From: an uncultured Bacteroidia bacterium
Lineage (GTDB): Bacteria > Bacteroidota > Bacteroidia > Bacteroidales > F082
Reading direction: 5' to 3'
Length of the DNA: 64,000 bases
Assembly (NCBI GenBank): GCA_902786745.1
Contig: CADADR010000011.1
Coordinates: forward strand, 24,018-88,017
Below the pieces are notes generated by a model. That model had not been told where the DNA came from. It was given only the letters and a program-made list of their open reading frames with translations, and did not search any database. The position numbers and the translations under genes were made by a program. Below, piece after piece: positions 8,298-15,586 of the stretch (position 1 is its first letter; each line of letters starts with the position of its first letter).

Positions 8298-9779
8298 ATG
8301 AAAACCACTAAAAAATACGGGTTCGACAACGATAAATACCTCAAAATCCAGTCAGAACACATCAAAGACCGCATTGCAAAATTCGGTGATAAACTGTATC
8401 TCGAATTCGGCGGCAAACTCTTCGACGACTTCCACGCCAGCCGTGTGCTGCCTGGCTTCCAGCCCGATAGTAAGCTGAAAATGCTCTCCCAATTGATTGA
8501 CGAAGCTGAGATCATCATCGTCATCAGCGCTGTCGACATTGAGAAGAACAAGGTGCGCGGTGACTTGGGCATCACCTACGATGTGGATGTGCTCCGTCTG
8601 CGCGAGGAGTTTATAAGCCGTGGTTTCGTGGTGAATTCTGTGGTGGTCACCCACTACAACGGTCAGGCCAGCACCGATGCCTACCGTCAACGTCTAGAGC
8701 GCATGGGCATTAAGGTGTATTACCACCGTATCATCGAAGGCTATCCCAACAACGTGGCCCTCATCGACTCGGAGGAAGGCTTCGGCCGCAACGACTATGT
8801 GGAGACAACACGTCCTTTGGTGGTAGTCACTGCTCCTGGTCCTGGTAGCGGCAAGATGGCCGTCTGCCTCAGTCAACTCTACCACGAGAACAAGCGTGGC
8901 ATCAAGGCTGGCTATGCCAAGTTTGAGACTTTCCCCGTGTGGAACCTGCCGCTGAAGCACCCCGTCAACGTGGCCTACGAAGCTGCCACTGCCGACCTTA
9001 GCGACGTCAACATGATCGACCCATTCCATCTGGAAGCCTATGGGAATACCGCAGTCAACTATAACCGCGACATCGAGATCTTCCCTGTGCTGAATGCCAT
9101 CTTTGAGAGCATCTATGGTGAGAATCCCTATAAGTCGCCGACCGACATGGGCGTCAACATGGTAGGTTACTGCCTGAGCGACGACGCTGTGTGTTGTGAG
9201 GCCTCGAAACAGGAAATCATTCGTCGTTATTATACTGCTTTGTGTAACCTGGCCAAGGGTAAAGGCTCTGAAAACGAGGTTAATAAGATTGCCCTGCTGA
9301 TGAAACAGGCCAAAATCACCACTGCCTTGCGCAAGACCACCATCGCCGCCAAGGAGAGAAAGGAGAAGGAAGGTGTGGCCTCAGCCGCCATCGAGTTGGA
9401 AGATGGCACCCTCATCACCGCCCATACCAGCGACCTGCTCGGTCCCAGCGCTGCCTTGATCTTGAACGCCACCAAACACATTGCGGGCATACCCCATGAG
9501 GTGAAACTCATCCCTCAAGCCATGATTGAGCCCATCCAGACTACCAAAGTGAATTACCTGCATGGCCGTAACCCGCGCCTGCACACCGACGAGGTGCTTG
9601 TAGCCCTCTCCATGCTCAGCCTATGGGACGAAAACTGCAAGAAAGCTTTGGAGTGCCTGCCTCAACTGAAAGGTTGCCAAGTGCATAGTACCGTGATGCT
9701 CAGCGAAGTAGACCAGAAGATATTCAAGAAATTGGGTATCGGTTTGACTTGCGACCCCGTGGCAAAGAAGAATCAATAA
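8298..9779 (+). CDS. DUF1846 (UPF0371) family protein
   Basis: 493 residues, the normal length for the DUF1846 family, and recognised by its start (GFDNDKYLKIQSEHIKDRI), the FGGKLFDDFHASRVLPGF block and the central VVVTAPGPGSGKMAVCLSQL. The last is a P-loop-like GPGSGK at about residue 180, which suggests nucleotide binding. The family is soluble, common in Firmicutes and Bacteroidota, and its biochemical role is not established. It has its own promoter, and its last 7 bases overlap the end of the convergent lipoprotein gene. No operon partner suggests a pathway. Confidence 0.88.
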   Translation: MKTTKKYGFDNDKYLKIQSEHIKDRIAKFGDKLYLEFGGKLFDDFHASRVLPGFQPDSKLKMLSQLIDEAEIIIVISAVDIEKNKVRGDLGITYDVDVLRLREEFISRGFVVNSVVVTHYNGQASTDAYRQRLERMGIKVYYHRIIEGYPNNVALIDSEEGFGRNDYVETTRPLVVVTAPGPGSGKMAVCLSQLYHENKRGIKAGYAKFETFPVWNLPLKHPVNVAYEAATADLSDVNMIDPFHLEAYGNTAVNYNRDIEIFPVLNAIFESIYGENPYKSPTDMGVNMVGYCLSDDAVCCEASKQEIIRRYYTALCNLAKGKGSENEVNKIALLMKQAKITTALRKTTIAAKERKEKEGVASAAIELEDGTLITAHTSDLLGPSAALILNATKHIAGIPHEVKLIPQAMIEPIQTTKVNYLHGRNPRLHTDEVLVALSMLSLWDENCKKALECLPQLKGCQVHSTVMLSEVDQKIFKKLGIGLTCDPVAKKNQ

Positions 9780-10405
9780 GCCCGTATCGCCCTCACATAA
9801 AACGCGAGCGTCTTCAATGAATCGCTGATGACGATTTGTCCGTCCTGCAGACGAACCGCTGCAGCCCCACGTGTGCCTGTCTCGGTACTCGACCAATAGG
9901 TCTTGTCCTCCAAGGTGGGATATCCCAACGAGTCGAGCGTGGCATTCACGGCCTCTTGGTTCAACAAGAGATAGCGCAATTCCGTACTCGAAGGCACATA
10001 CCATTGTTTGTGGTTGATCATACGATGCGGATAATGCACCAGATGCCATGTGTTTCGCTGATAACTCCAGTCGATAGTGGGGTAATAGTAAAGGTCATAG
10101 ATGGACATGAGGATGTTGGTGTTGTTCCATCCTTCGTATGGATTGGTGGCCCCTGTCTCACACACGATATAGGCAGGCTCACACCAAGGGAGCTTTGTCT
10201 CTTCAAGGCTGACCATCAGCCCATTATGGTTGGTAATGGTATAGAATACGACGCCTTCCAACGTGTCGTTGCGGAAATAATCGCCAACTTTATATGTGGG
10301 GTAGTTGGGCTCAGGGGTCTCACCCCCTCCTTGTGGCGTCTCGGGTTTGTTGCATGAGACGCAAACGACGATAAGGATGACGATAAAAGGAAGCGCTTTT
10401 TTCAT
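9773..10405 (-). CDS. lipoprotein with DUF1566/FISUMP-like domain
   Basis: 210 residues. The N-terminus is a lipoprotein signal with VCVSC (Cys about 18), followed by a Gly/Pro/Glu-rich linker (PETPQGGGETPEPN). The rest has the signature of DUF1566/'major paralogous' domains: YKVGDYF, GVVFYTI, WYVPSSTELRYLL, TYWSSTETG and the closing YVRAIRAY. These domains occur in exported proteins of Bacteroidota and Fibrobacteres; a C-type-lectin-like fold has been proposed, function unknown. It overlaps the convergent DUF1846 gene by 7 bases and has a promoter divergent from the GH89 gene. Confidence 0.75.
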   Translation of the reverse strand: MKKALPFIVILIVVCVSCNKPETPQGGGETPEPNYPTYKVGDYFRNDTLEGVVFYTITNHNGLMVSLEETKLPWCEPAYIVCETGATNPYEGWNNTNILMSIYDLYYYPTIDWSYQRNTWHLVHYPHRMINHKQWYVPSSTELRYLLLNQEAVNATLDSLGYPTLEDKTYWSSTETGTRGAAAVRLQDGQIVISDSLKTLAFYVRAIRAY

Positions 10406-10421
10406 TAGGTTGATTTTTATG

Positions 10422-10429
10422 CAAAAGTA
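10422..10429 (-). promoter_or_regulatory. -7 promoter element (TACTTTTG)
   Basis: TACTTTTG on the minus strand, 17 bases upstream of the lipoprotein start. It lies back to back with the GH89 promoter at 10450-10457. Confidence 0.55.
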
Positions 10430-10449
10430 AGAAAATGGAGAAAATATTG

Positions 10450-10457
10450 TATTTTTG
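10450..10457 (+). promoter_or_regulatory. -7 promoter element (TATTTTTG) of GH89 gene
   Basis: TATTTTTG 24 bases upstream of the GH89 start, divergent from the promoter at 10422-10429. Confidence 0.6.
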
Positions 10458-10480
10458 CCCTAAATAAAAACCCGTATCCA

Positions 10481-12709
10481 ATGAAAAAATGCTACCTCAT
10501 TACCTTGCTGAGCCTTGTGCTTTGCTTTTCTTGCACAAAGAAGGCTGAAACCGACCCCGAAGTCATCTCCATGCGTGGATTGGTGAACCGTGTCGTGCCT
10601 GAGTACTCCAAAAACATCGTCCTCGAACGGCTTGAGAATGACACCGTCGACCGTTTTGAGATTGAGACAAAAGGTAAGGACCTCGTCATTCGTGGCAACA
10701 ACGCCAACAGCATGGCTGTCGGCCTCAACCACTATCTGAAATACTACTGCAAGGCACAATACTCTTGGTTCAAGGAAGAGGCGCTGCAGATTCCTGCTAC
10801 CATGCCCGCTGTACCCGAGAAGGTCAGCCTGAGCGCCCGCGTGCCCGACCGTTTCTTCCTCAACTACTGCACCTTCGGTTACACCTTGCCTTGGTGGAAC
10901 TGGTCGCAGTGGGAGCATTTCATCGACTGGATGGCACTCAATGGCATTAATTTGCCCTTGGCCATCACGGGACAGGAGAGCGTGTGGTATGAGGTGTGGA
11001 GCGACTTCGGCCTCACCGATGAAGAGATCCGCAGCTACTTCACGGGTCCGGCGCATCTGCCTTGGCACCGTATGCAGAACATCGACCGCTGGGGTGGACC
11101 GCTTCCTATGTCGTGGCTCGAGAACCAAAAGGAACTCCAAAAACAGATCGTGGCTCGTGAGCGTGAACTAAACATGAAACCCGTGTTGCCAGGCTTTGCT
11201 GGTCACGTGCCGCCTTGCATCACAAGGCTTTATCCCGAAGCGCCTTTGGCCTCTTTGGGTGATTGGGCAGGCTTCGACAGCATCTGCTGGTGCAAGTTCC
11301 TCGACCCGCTCGACCCGTTGTATACGGAGATCCAAAAGAAATTCATCGACAAACAGACTGAGTTCTACGGCACCGACCATATCTATGGCATTGACATCTT
11401 CAACGAACTCATCCCGCCGAGCTGGGAGCCTGATTATCTAGCGCGCGTTAGCCGTCAGGTCTACGAATCGCTTGAGGCCGCCGACTCCGAGGCCAAATGG
11501 CTTGAGATGGCTTGGCTGTTCTGGAACGAACGTCAGTACTGGGAAGTCGACAACCGCATCGAGGCCTACATCACCTCTATGCCGAAAGACAGACACATCA
11601 TGCTTGACTACTACTGCGAACGTCAACCCGTGTGGGAGCGTACCAATGCTTATTATGGCGTACCATACATTTGGTGTTATCTTGGCAACTTTGGCGGCAA
11701 CTCCATGCTGGCTGGCAACCTTGACACAGTGAATGTCAGGATTGAACGCGCCTTCGACAAAGGAGGCGGCAACTTTGTCGGCATCGGCTCAACGCTTGAG
11801 GGCTTCGACTGCAACCCCTTCATGTATGAATATGTCTTTGAGAAGGCTTGGGACAACCCGCTCACCAAGGATGTGGATGCGTGGGTGAAGTGTCTCGCTG
11901 ACCAACGTGGCGGCAAGGAAGACCCGAACATGAGGGCCGCTTGGACCTTGCTGGCCGACAGCGTATATAATAAGGTGTCGTCGCCGGGCCAGACCGTCCG
12001 CATCAACCAAAGACCGACCATGGGCAACATCGATGAATACCGCCAATATTACATTGCTCCGACCTATAAGTATAACAATATCACCTTGTTGGATGCCTTG
12101 GACGAGCTGCTGGCTGCCGACTGCAATACCCGCACGCGCCATTTCGATGCGGTGAACATCACGCGACAGCTGCTGGGCAACTACTTTAGCGACCTCTACG
12201 CCGATTATGTGAAGGCCTACCGCGAAGGCGACTACGAGAAAGTACATCAAATTGAGCAGACGATGACCTCAATCTTGGACGACACAGATGCCATCTTGGC
12301 AACGGAGAGCGCCTTCCTTGTGGGTCGTTGGATCCGTGATGCGAGAGCCATTGGCACTACAGAAGAAGACAAAGACTACTTTGAGAGCAATGCCCGCAAC
12401 ATCATCACCACTTGGGGCGAGGAAGACGCATTGCTCAACGAATACGCCAGCCGCGCCTGGGCGGGTCTCACAGCAACCTACTATGCTTATCGTTGGAAGG
12501 AATTCTTCAAGGACGTGGATGCCGCCATTGAGGCTGGCCAACCTTTCGATGAGAAGGCCTACCACGAGCGCATCTGCAAGTATGAAGGCCAGTGGTGGCG
12601 TGAGCGTCTTGGCACCTTCAGCGCAGAGCCAAAAGGTGATGGTATTGCTTTGGCCAAGGAGATTGCCGACAAATACCGTGCAGAGCTTGAAGCTCGATAT
12701 AGAAAATAA
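10481..12709 (+). CDS. alpha-N-acetylglucosaminidase, family GH89 (NAGLU-like)
   Basis: 742 residues with a lipoprotein signal (lipobox LCFSC, Cys 18). It follows the three-domain NAGLU plan. A small N-terminal domain runs to about residue 110 (VIRGNNANSMAVGLNHYLKY). A TIM barrel opens with RFFLNYCTFGYTLPWWNWSQW and continues with the highly conserved DWMALNGINLPLAITGQE. A helical C-terminal domain completes it. The FNELIPPSW block places a likely catalytic Glu at residue 309; the second acid is not assigned. GH89 enzymes remove terminal alpha-1,4-GlcNAc, as found on gastric mucin and heparan sulfate. As a lipoprotein it probably acts in the periplasm or at the cell surface. It fits host-glycan use together with the GH95 enzyme at 33 kb. 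Confidence 0.93.
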   Translation: MKKCYLITLLSLVLCFSCTKKAETDPEVISMRGLVNRVVPEYSKNIVLERLENDTVDRFEIETKGKDLVIRGNNANSMAVGLNHYLKYYCKAQYSWFKEEALQIPATMPAVPEKVSLSARVPDRFFLNYCTFGYTLPWWNWSQWEHFIDWMALNGINLPLAITGQESVWYEVWSDFGLTDEEIRSYFTGPAHLPWHRMQNIDRWGGPLPMSWLENQKELQKQIVARERELNMKPVLPGFAGHVPPCITRLYPEAPLASLGDWAGFDSICWCKFLDPLDPLYTEIQKKFIDKQTEFYGTDHIYGIDIFNELIPPSWEPDYLARVSRQVYESLEAADSEAKWLEMAWLFWNERQYWEVDNRIEAYITSMPKDRHIMLDYYCERQPVWERTNAYYGVPYIWCYLGNFGGNSMLAGNLDTVNVRIERAFDKGGGNFVGIGSTLEGFDCNPFMYEYVFEKAWDNPLTKDVDAWVKCLADQRGGKEDPNMRAAWTLLADSVYNKVSSPGQTVRINQRPTMGNIDEYRQYYIAPTYKYNNITLLDALDELLAADCNTRTRHFDAVNITRQLLGNYFSDLYADYVKAYREGDYEKVHQIEQTMTSILDDTDAILATESAFLVGRWIRDARAIGTTEEDKDYFESNARNIITTWGEEDALLNEYASRAWAGLTATYYAYRWKEFFKDVDAAIEAGQPFDEKAYHERICKYEGQWWRERLGTFSAEPKGDGIALAKEIADKYRAELEARYRK

Positions 12710-12710
12710 G

Positions 12711-12757
12711 GAGTCCCGTAGGGACGACGGACAATAACCAGGGGTTTCAACCCCTGT
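12711..12757 (+). repeat. paired small hairpins, REP-like intergenic element
   Basis: Two short perfect hairpins lie between the GH89 and guanine deaminase genes: GTCCC-GTA-GGGAC (12713-12725) and CAGGGGT-TTCA-ACCCCTG (12739-12756). Neither is followed by a T run, so they are not typical terminators. Part of the first (GGAGTCCCGT) recurs at about 31768-31778. Their compact stem-loops resemble dispersed REP sequences of Bacteroidota genomes. Confidence 0.5.
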
Positions 12758-12771
12758 CATAACAAACAACC

Positions 12772-13251
12772 ATGAGAATCACAGAACAAGATAAGGAATA
12801 CATGCGCGAGGCCATCCGCCTCGCCGACGAGAGTGTGAAAAACGGTGGCGGTCCCTTCGGGGCCGTCATCGTGAGAGATGGCGAAATCGTTGCCGGTAGC
12901 GCCAACAGCGTCACCCGCGACAACGACCCCACCGCCCATGCCGAAGTGAACACCATCCGTGAAGCCTGCCGCAAACTGGGCACCTTCGACCTGTCGGACT
13001 GTGTCATCTACACCTCATGCGAGCCTTGCCCCATGTGCCTCGGCGCCATTTATTGGGCGCATATCAAGCGGATCTATTACGGTAACACGAAAAAAGATGC
13101 CGCCGCCATTGACTTCGCCGATGACTTCATCTACAAGGAACTGGAACAGCATGTCGAAGAACGCGCCGTGCCGCTCATCCCTCTGCTCCGCGACGAGGCT
13201 CTCGAGACCTTCCGCGCCTGGGAGGAGAAACAAGACAAGGTAGAGTACTAA
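12772..13251 (+). CDS. guaD: guanine deaminase (CDA-fold)
   Basis: Zinc-dependent cytoplasmic deaminase converting guanine to xanthine in purine salvage/breakdown. It is 159 residues long, like the Bacillus subtilis GuaD. Zinc and catalytic motifs are complete: HAE at 56-58 (Glu58 proton shuttle) and PCPMC with Cys86 and Cys89. GuaD-type features include GGPFGAVIV, NDPTAHAEV, the FIYKE block and a C-terminal EY matching the domain-swapped active-site tail of GuaD. These separate it from tRNA adenosine deaminase TadA and cytidine deaminase, though another nucleobase is possible. It follows GH89 by 62 bases. Confidence 0.87.
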   Translation: MRITEQDKEYMREAIRLADESVKNGGGPFGAVIVRDGEIVAGSANSVTRDNDPTAHAEVNTIREACRKLGTFDLSDCVIYTSCEPCPMCLGAIYWAHIKRIYYGNTKKDAAAIDFADDFIYKELEQHVEERAVPLIPLLRDEALETFRAWEEKQDKVEY

Positions 13252-13262
13252 TATTTTTATAA

Positions 13263-13321
13263 GATTTGCGGCAGATTTGTTTCCAAAACAAAAATAATCA
13301 TTAGTTTTGCAGCCGCAAATC
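13263..13321 (+). promoter_or_regulatory. promoter flanked by a 10-bp perfect inverted repeat (candidate operator)
   Basis: GATTTGCGGC at 13263-13272 and its exact reverse complement GCCGCAAATC at 13312-13321 flank a -7 element TAGTTTTG (13302-13309). The right arm falls on or just after the expected start of transcription. The 110-base leader that follows ends with GGAGG (13418-13422), a strong Shine-Dalgarno sequence that is rare among the genes of this window, 8 bases before the TM1266 start. The arrangement looks like a regulated promoter for the hydrogenase-related genes. The DNA-binding partner is unknown. Confidence 0.5.
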
Positions 13322-13430
13322 GCAAGATTCAGCGAAGCTAAATCAAGCCGCACCACGCTGAGATGAAGACAATGCGTTGACATCAAGGCCGCTGCGGGAA
13401 TCGTAATCATCTGATCCGGAGGACATTCAA

Positions 13431-13679
13431 ATGGAAAGGAGAATAGGCTCAGTCCTTATTTATGTGGGAAACCGTGAAGCCGCGCCACAAGTCAACGCGG
13501 TGCTATCCCGTCACGCAGGCATCATCATCTGCCGCCAAGGCTTTCCCCGTGGCAATTATAGCATCATTTCCGTCATTTTCGAAGGTACTACCGATGAGAT
13601 TGGTTCCCTCACGGGCCAGTTGGGTCGCATCGAAGGCATCGAGGTGAAGTCGGCGCTGCTGAAAAACGTGTATAATTAA
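13431..13679 (+). CDS. TM1266-type iron-only hydrogenase system regulator
   Basis: 82 residues, the usual size of the TM1266 family: a single ferredoxin-like/ACT-like domain (RIGSVLIYVGNREAAPQVNAV, then HAGIIICRQGFPRGNYSIISV and IEGIEVKSALLKN). Family members resemble NikR C-terminal domains without the DNA-binding part. They are typically encoded beside the [FeFe]-hydrogenase maturation genes hydE, hydF and hydG, hence the name 'putative iron-only hydrogenase system regulator'. Here it directly precedes hydG (69 bases) and is probably in the same operon. It may sense a small ligand and act through another protein, since no HTH is present. Confidence 0.85.
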   Translation: MERRIGSVLIYVGNREAAPQVNAVLSRHAGIIICRQGFPRGNYSIISVIFEGTTDEIGSLTGQLGRIEGIEVKSALLKNVYN

Positions 13680-13687
13680 AAATGTAC

Positions 13688-13747
13688 GGCTGCCACAGTG
13701 TGACAGCCCTACAACTGACAACTGAACAACTTAAAACTAAAAACTGA
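13688..13747 (+). repeat. intergenic hairpin plus CAACTGA/AAAACT microrepeats
   Basis: Between the TM1266 and hydG genes lies a near-perfect hairpin (GGCTGCC...GACAGCC, 13688-13708), then the simple direct repeats ACAACTGACAACTGA and AAAACTAAAAACTG. There is no T run. It resembles the short dispersed repeats seen elsewhere in the window. It occupies the hydG ribosome-binding region. Confidence 0.4.
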
Positions 13748-13748
13748 T

Positions 13749-15203
13749 ATGCAATTTCATCCCGAAAAATGTCGCATCCCCGACGAGCCCAACCGCCCGT
13801 TTATCTCCTCGGAAGAGATTTGGGACTACATCAACAACACCAAGAGCACTCCTGAACGTGTGCATGAAATCATCCAGAAGTCGTTGGACAAGAACCGCCT
13901 GACGATGGAGGAAACCGCCGTCCTCGTCAACACCACCGACCCCGCACTGGTGGAAGAGATCAAGGAAGGCGCCCGCGAATTGAAACGCCGCATCTACGGC
14001 AACCGCATCGTGCTGTTTGCCCCCTTGTATGTGGGCAACTACTGTGTCAACAACTGCGTTTATTGCGGCTTCCGTTCCTCCAACAAGGAACAAATCCGCA
14101 CGACGCTGACCGATGAAGAACTCATCCGCAACGTGGAGGCTCTTGAGGACGATGGCCAGAAGCGTCTTATCCTCGTCTATGGCGAGTCGCCGAAATACTC
14201 GCCCGAGTACATCGCCCACACCGTGAAGGTGACCTACGCCACCAAGAAAGGCAAGGGCAGCATCCGCCGCGTCAACATCAACGCCGCTCCTTTGGATGTG
14301 GAAGGCTTCCGCATCGTGAAAGAGGCAGGCATCGGCACCTACCAGATCTTCCAGGAGACCTATTGTCCCGAGATCTATAACGAATACCACCCCATTAATA
14401 CCAAGAAGGGCGACTACAACTACCGCCTGACCTCAATGGACCGCGCCCAGCAGGCTGGTATCGACGACAACGGCCTTGGTATCCTCTTTGGCTTGTACGA
14501 CTGGCGTTATGAGGTGCTGGCTATGATCCGTCATACCAACCACTTGGAGGCTTGCTTCAATGTGGGTCCGCACACCATCTCGTTCCCGCGTATCAAAGAC
14601 GCTTCGGGCTTGAACATCGACAAGAAATATTTCGTTGACGACGACACCTTCGAGAAGATCATCGCCATCTTCCGTCTGGCCGTGCCTTACACGGGCATGA
14701 TCCTGACCGCCCGTGAGGACGCCGCCTTCCGCGCCAAGGCCATCGAATACGGCATCTCGCAAATCGACGGCGGCACCAACCTGCAGATTGGCGACTACAA
14801 ATACCACCACGAGGAAGAGGAGAAGAACAGCGACAAGCAAGAAGACCAAAACCTGCACCGCGAGCAGTTCAAGATTGGTGACGACCGTTCGTTGGGCGAC
14901 ATCATCGACAAGCTCCTCGACCACGACTTCATCCCGAGCTTCTGCACGGCCTGCTACCGTCTGGGTCGCACGGGTGAACACTTCATGGAGTTCAGTGTGC
15001 CGGGCTTCATCAAGCGCTACTGCACGCCGAATGCTATCCTCACTTTGAGCGAATACTTGGTGGACTACGCCACGCCCGAAGTCGCAGCCAAAGGTTGGAA
15101 GTGCATCGAGAACAACTTCAAGAACGTCGACCCGAAGTTCTTGGACGAGCTGAAGAGCCGCATCGAGCGCATCAAGAAGGGCGAGAGAGACCTGTATTTC
15201 TAA
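13749..15203 (+). CDS. hydG: [FeFe]-hydrogenase maturase HydG (radical SAM tyrosine lyase)
   Basis: Radical SAM enzyme that cleaves tyrosine to p-cresol and dehydroglycine, yielding the CO and CN ligands of the H-cluster of [FeFe]-hydrogenase. It has 484 residues, close to other HydG proteins. The radical SAM [4Fe-4S] cluster motif is Cys99, Cys103 and Cys106 (CVNNCVYC). The extra C-terminal auxiliary cluster that separates HydG from ThiH is present as Cys399, Cys402 (CTACYRLGRTGEHFME) and Cys425. Its presence implies an [FeFe]-hydrogenase plus HydE and HydF elsewhere in the genome, since none is in this window. Hydrogen metabolism points to an anaerobic, fermentative lifestyle. Confidence 0.95.
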   Translation: MQFHPEKCRIPDEPNRPFISSEEIWDYINNTKSTPERVHEIIQKSLDKNRLTMEETAVLVNTTDPALVEEIKEGARELKRRIYGNRIVLFAPLYVGNYCVNNCVYCGFRSSNKEQIRTTLTDEELIRNVEALEDDGQKRLILVYGESPKYSPEYIAHTVKVTYATKKGKGSIRRVNINAAPLDVEGFRIVKEAGIGTYQIFQETYCPEIYNEYHPINTKKGDYNYRLTSMDRAQQAGIDDNGLGILFGLYDWRYEVLAMIRHTNHLEACFNVGPHTISFPRIKDASGLNIDKKYFVDDDTFEKIIAIFRLAVPYTGMILTAREDAAFRAKAIEYGISQIDGGTNLQIGDYKYHHEEEEKNSDKQEDQNLHREQFKIGDDRSLGDIIDKLLDHDFIPSFCTACYRLGRTGEHFMEFSVPGFIKRYCTPNAILTLSEYLVDYATPEVAAKGWKCIENNFKNVDPKFLDELKSRIERIKKGERDLYF

Positions 15204-15208
15204 AAAGC

Positions 15209-15323
15209 AAGGTCCCTGAGCCTGCGGTCCCTGAGACCAATCGAAGGGTCGAAGGGCCGGTTCAAACAAGAAGGGCCTTTAACTTCGTTGAATCTGCGAT
15301 TTCGACAGGCTCAAGGACCCTTT
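15209..15323 (+). repeat. mosaic inverted repeat built of TTCGACAGGCTCAGG-type elements
   Basis: Directly after hydG. The left end AAGGTCCCTGAGCCTG and the right end CAGGCTCAAGGACCCTT form an imperfect inverted repeat enclosing further fragments (GGTCCCTGAGACC, TCGAAGGGTCGAAGGGCC). This is the intergenic form of the element found in frame within CDSs at 22569, 27430, 30116 and 33819. With no ORF inside, it looks like a non-autonomous, REP/BIME-like mosaic. Confidence 0.6.
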
Positions 15324-15352
15324 AGCTCTCCATTTAAGATTATTAGATAGTG

Positions 15353-15386
15353 AAAAAGCCTCTGCTTATGGCAGGGGTTTTTTCTT
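15353..15386 (+). terminator. intrinsic terminator downstream of hydG
   Basis: AAGCCTCTGC and GCAGGGGTTTTTT form a hairpin with one G-T pair and a T run, after the mosaic repeat. It would end the TM1266-hydG transcript. Confidence 0.7.
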
Positions 15387-15556
15387 TGTTTGACCTCATT
15401 TTCGCTCAATGATTGCCAAAAAAAGTAAGGACATTGGCTTTTGAGGTTGACTATTATATTATTGATTTTCAACATAATCCTATAAGGACAATCCAAAAAA
15501 GTAGGGACATGGCCCCCTGGGGAGCCTCATACCTCTTGACAAGCGTTTTTTCTGTA

Positions 15557-15564
15557 TATTTTTG
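15557..15564 (+). promoter_or_regulatory. -7 promoter element (TATTTTTG)
   Basis: TATTTTTG with a TTGAC about 21 bases upstream (15536), 23 bases before the start of the TPR regulator. It fixes the start at 15587 rather than 15413. The 200 bases before it, after the terminator, show no gene. Confidence 0.65.
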
Positions 15565-15586
15565 CGATGACAAAAACGAAAAAGTC

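Noticed and set aside
12739..12756. Hairpin as a terminator of the GH89 gene
   Set aside because: No T run follows the stem and the same hairpin type occurs as a dispersed repeat, so I list it as a repeat.
13310..13430. Leader of the TM1266 gene as a known riboswitch
   Set aside because: I could not match it to any riboswitch consensus I know. It is reported only as part of an unexplained regulatory region.
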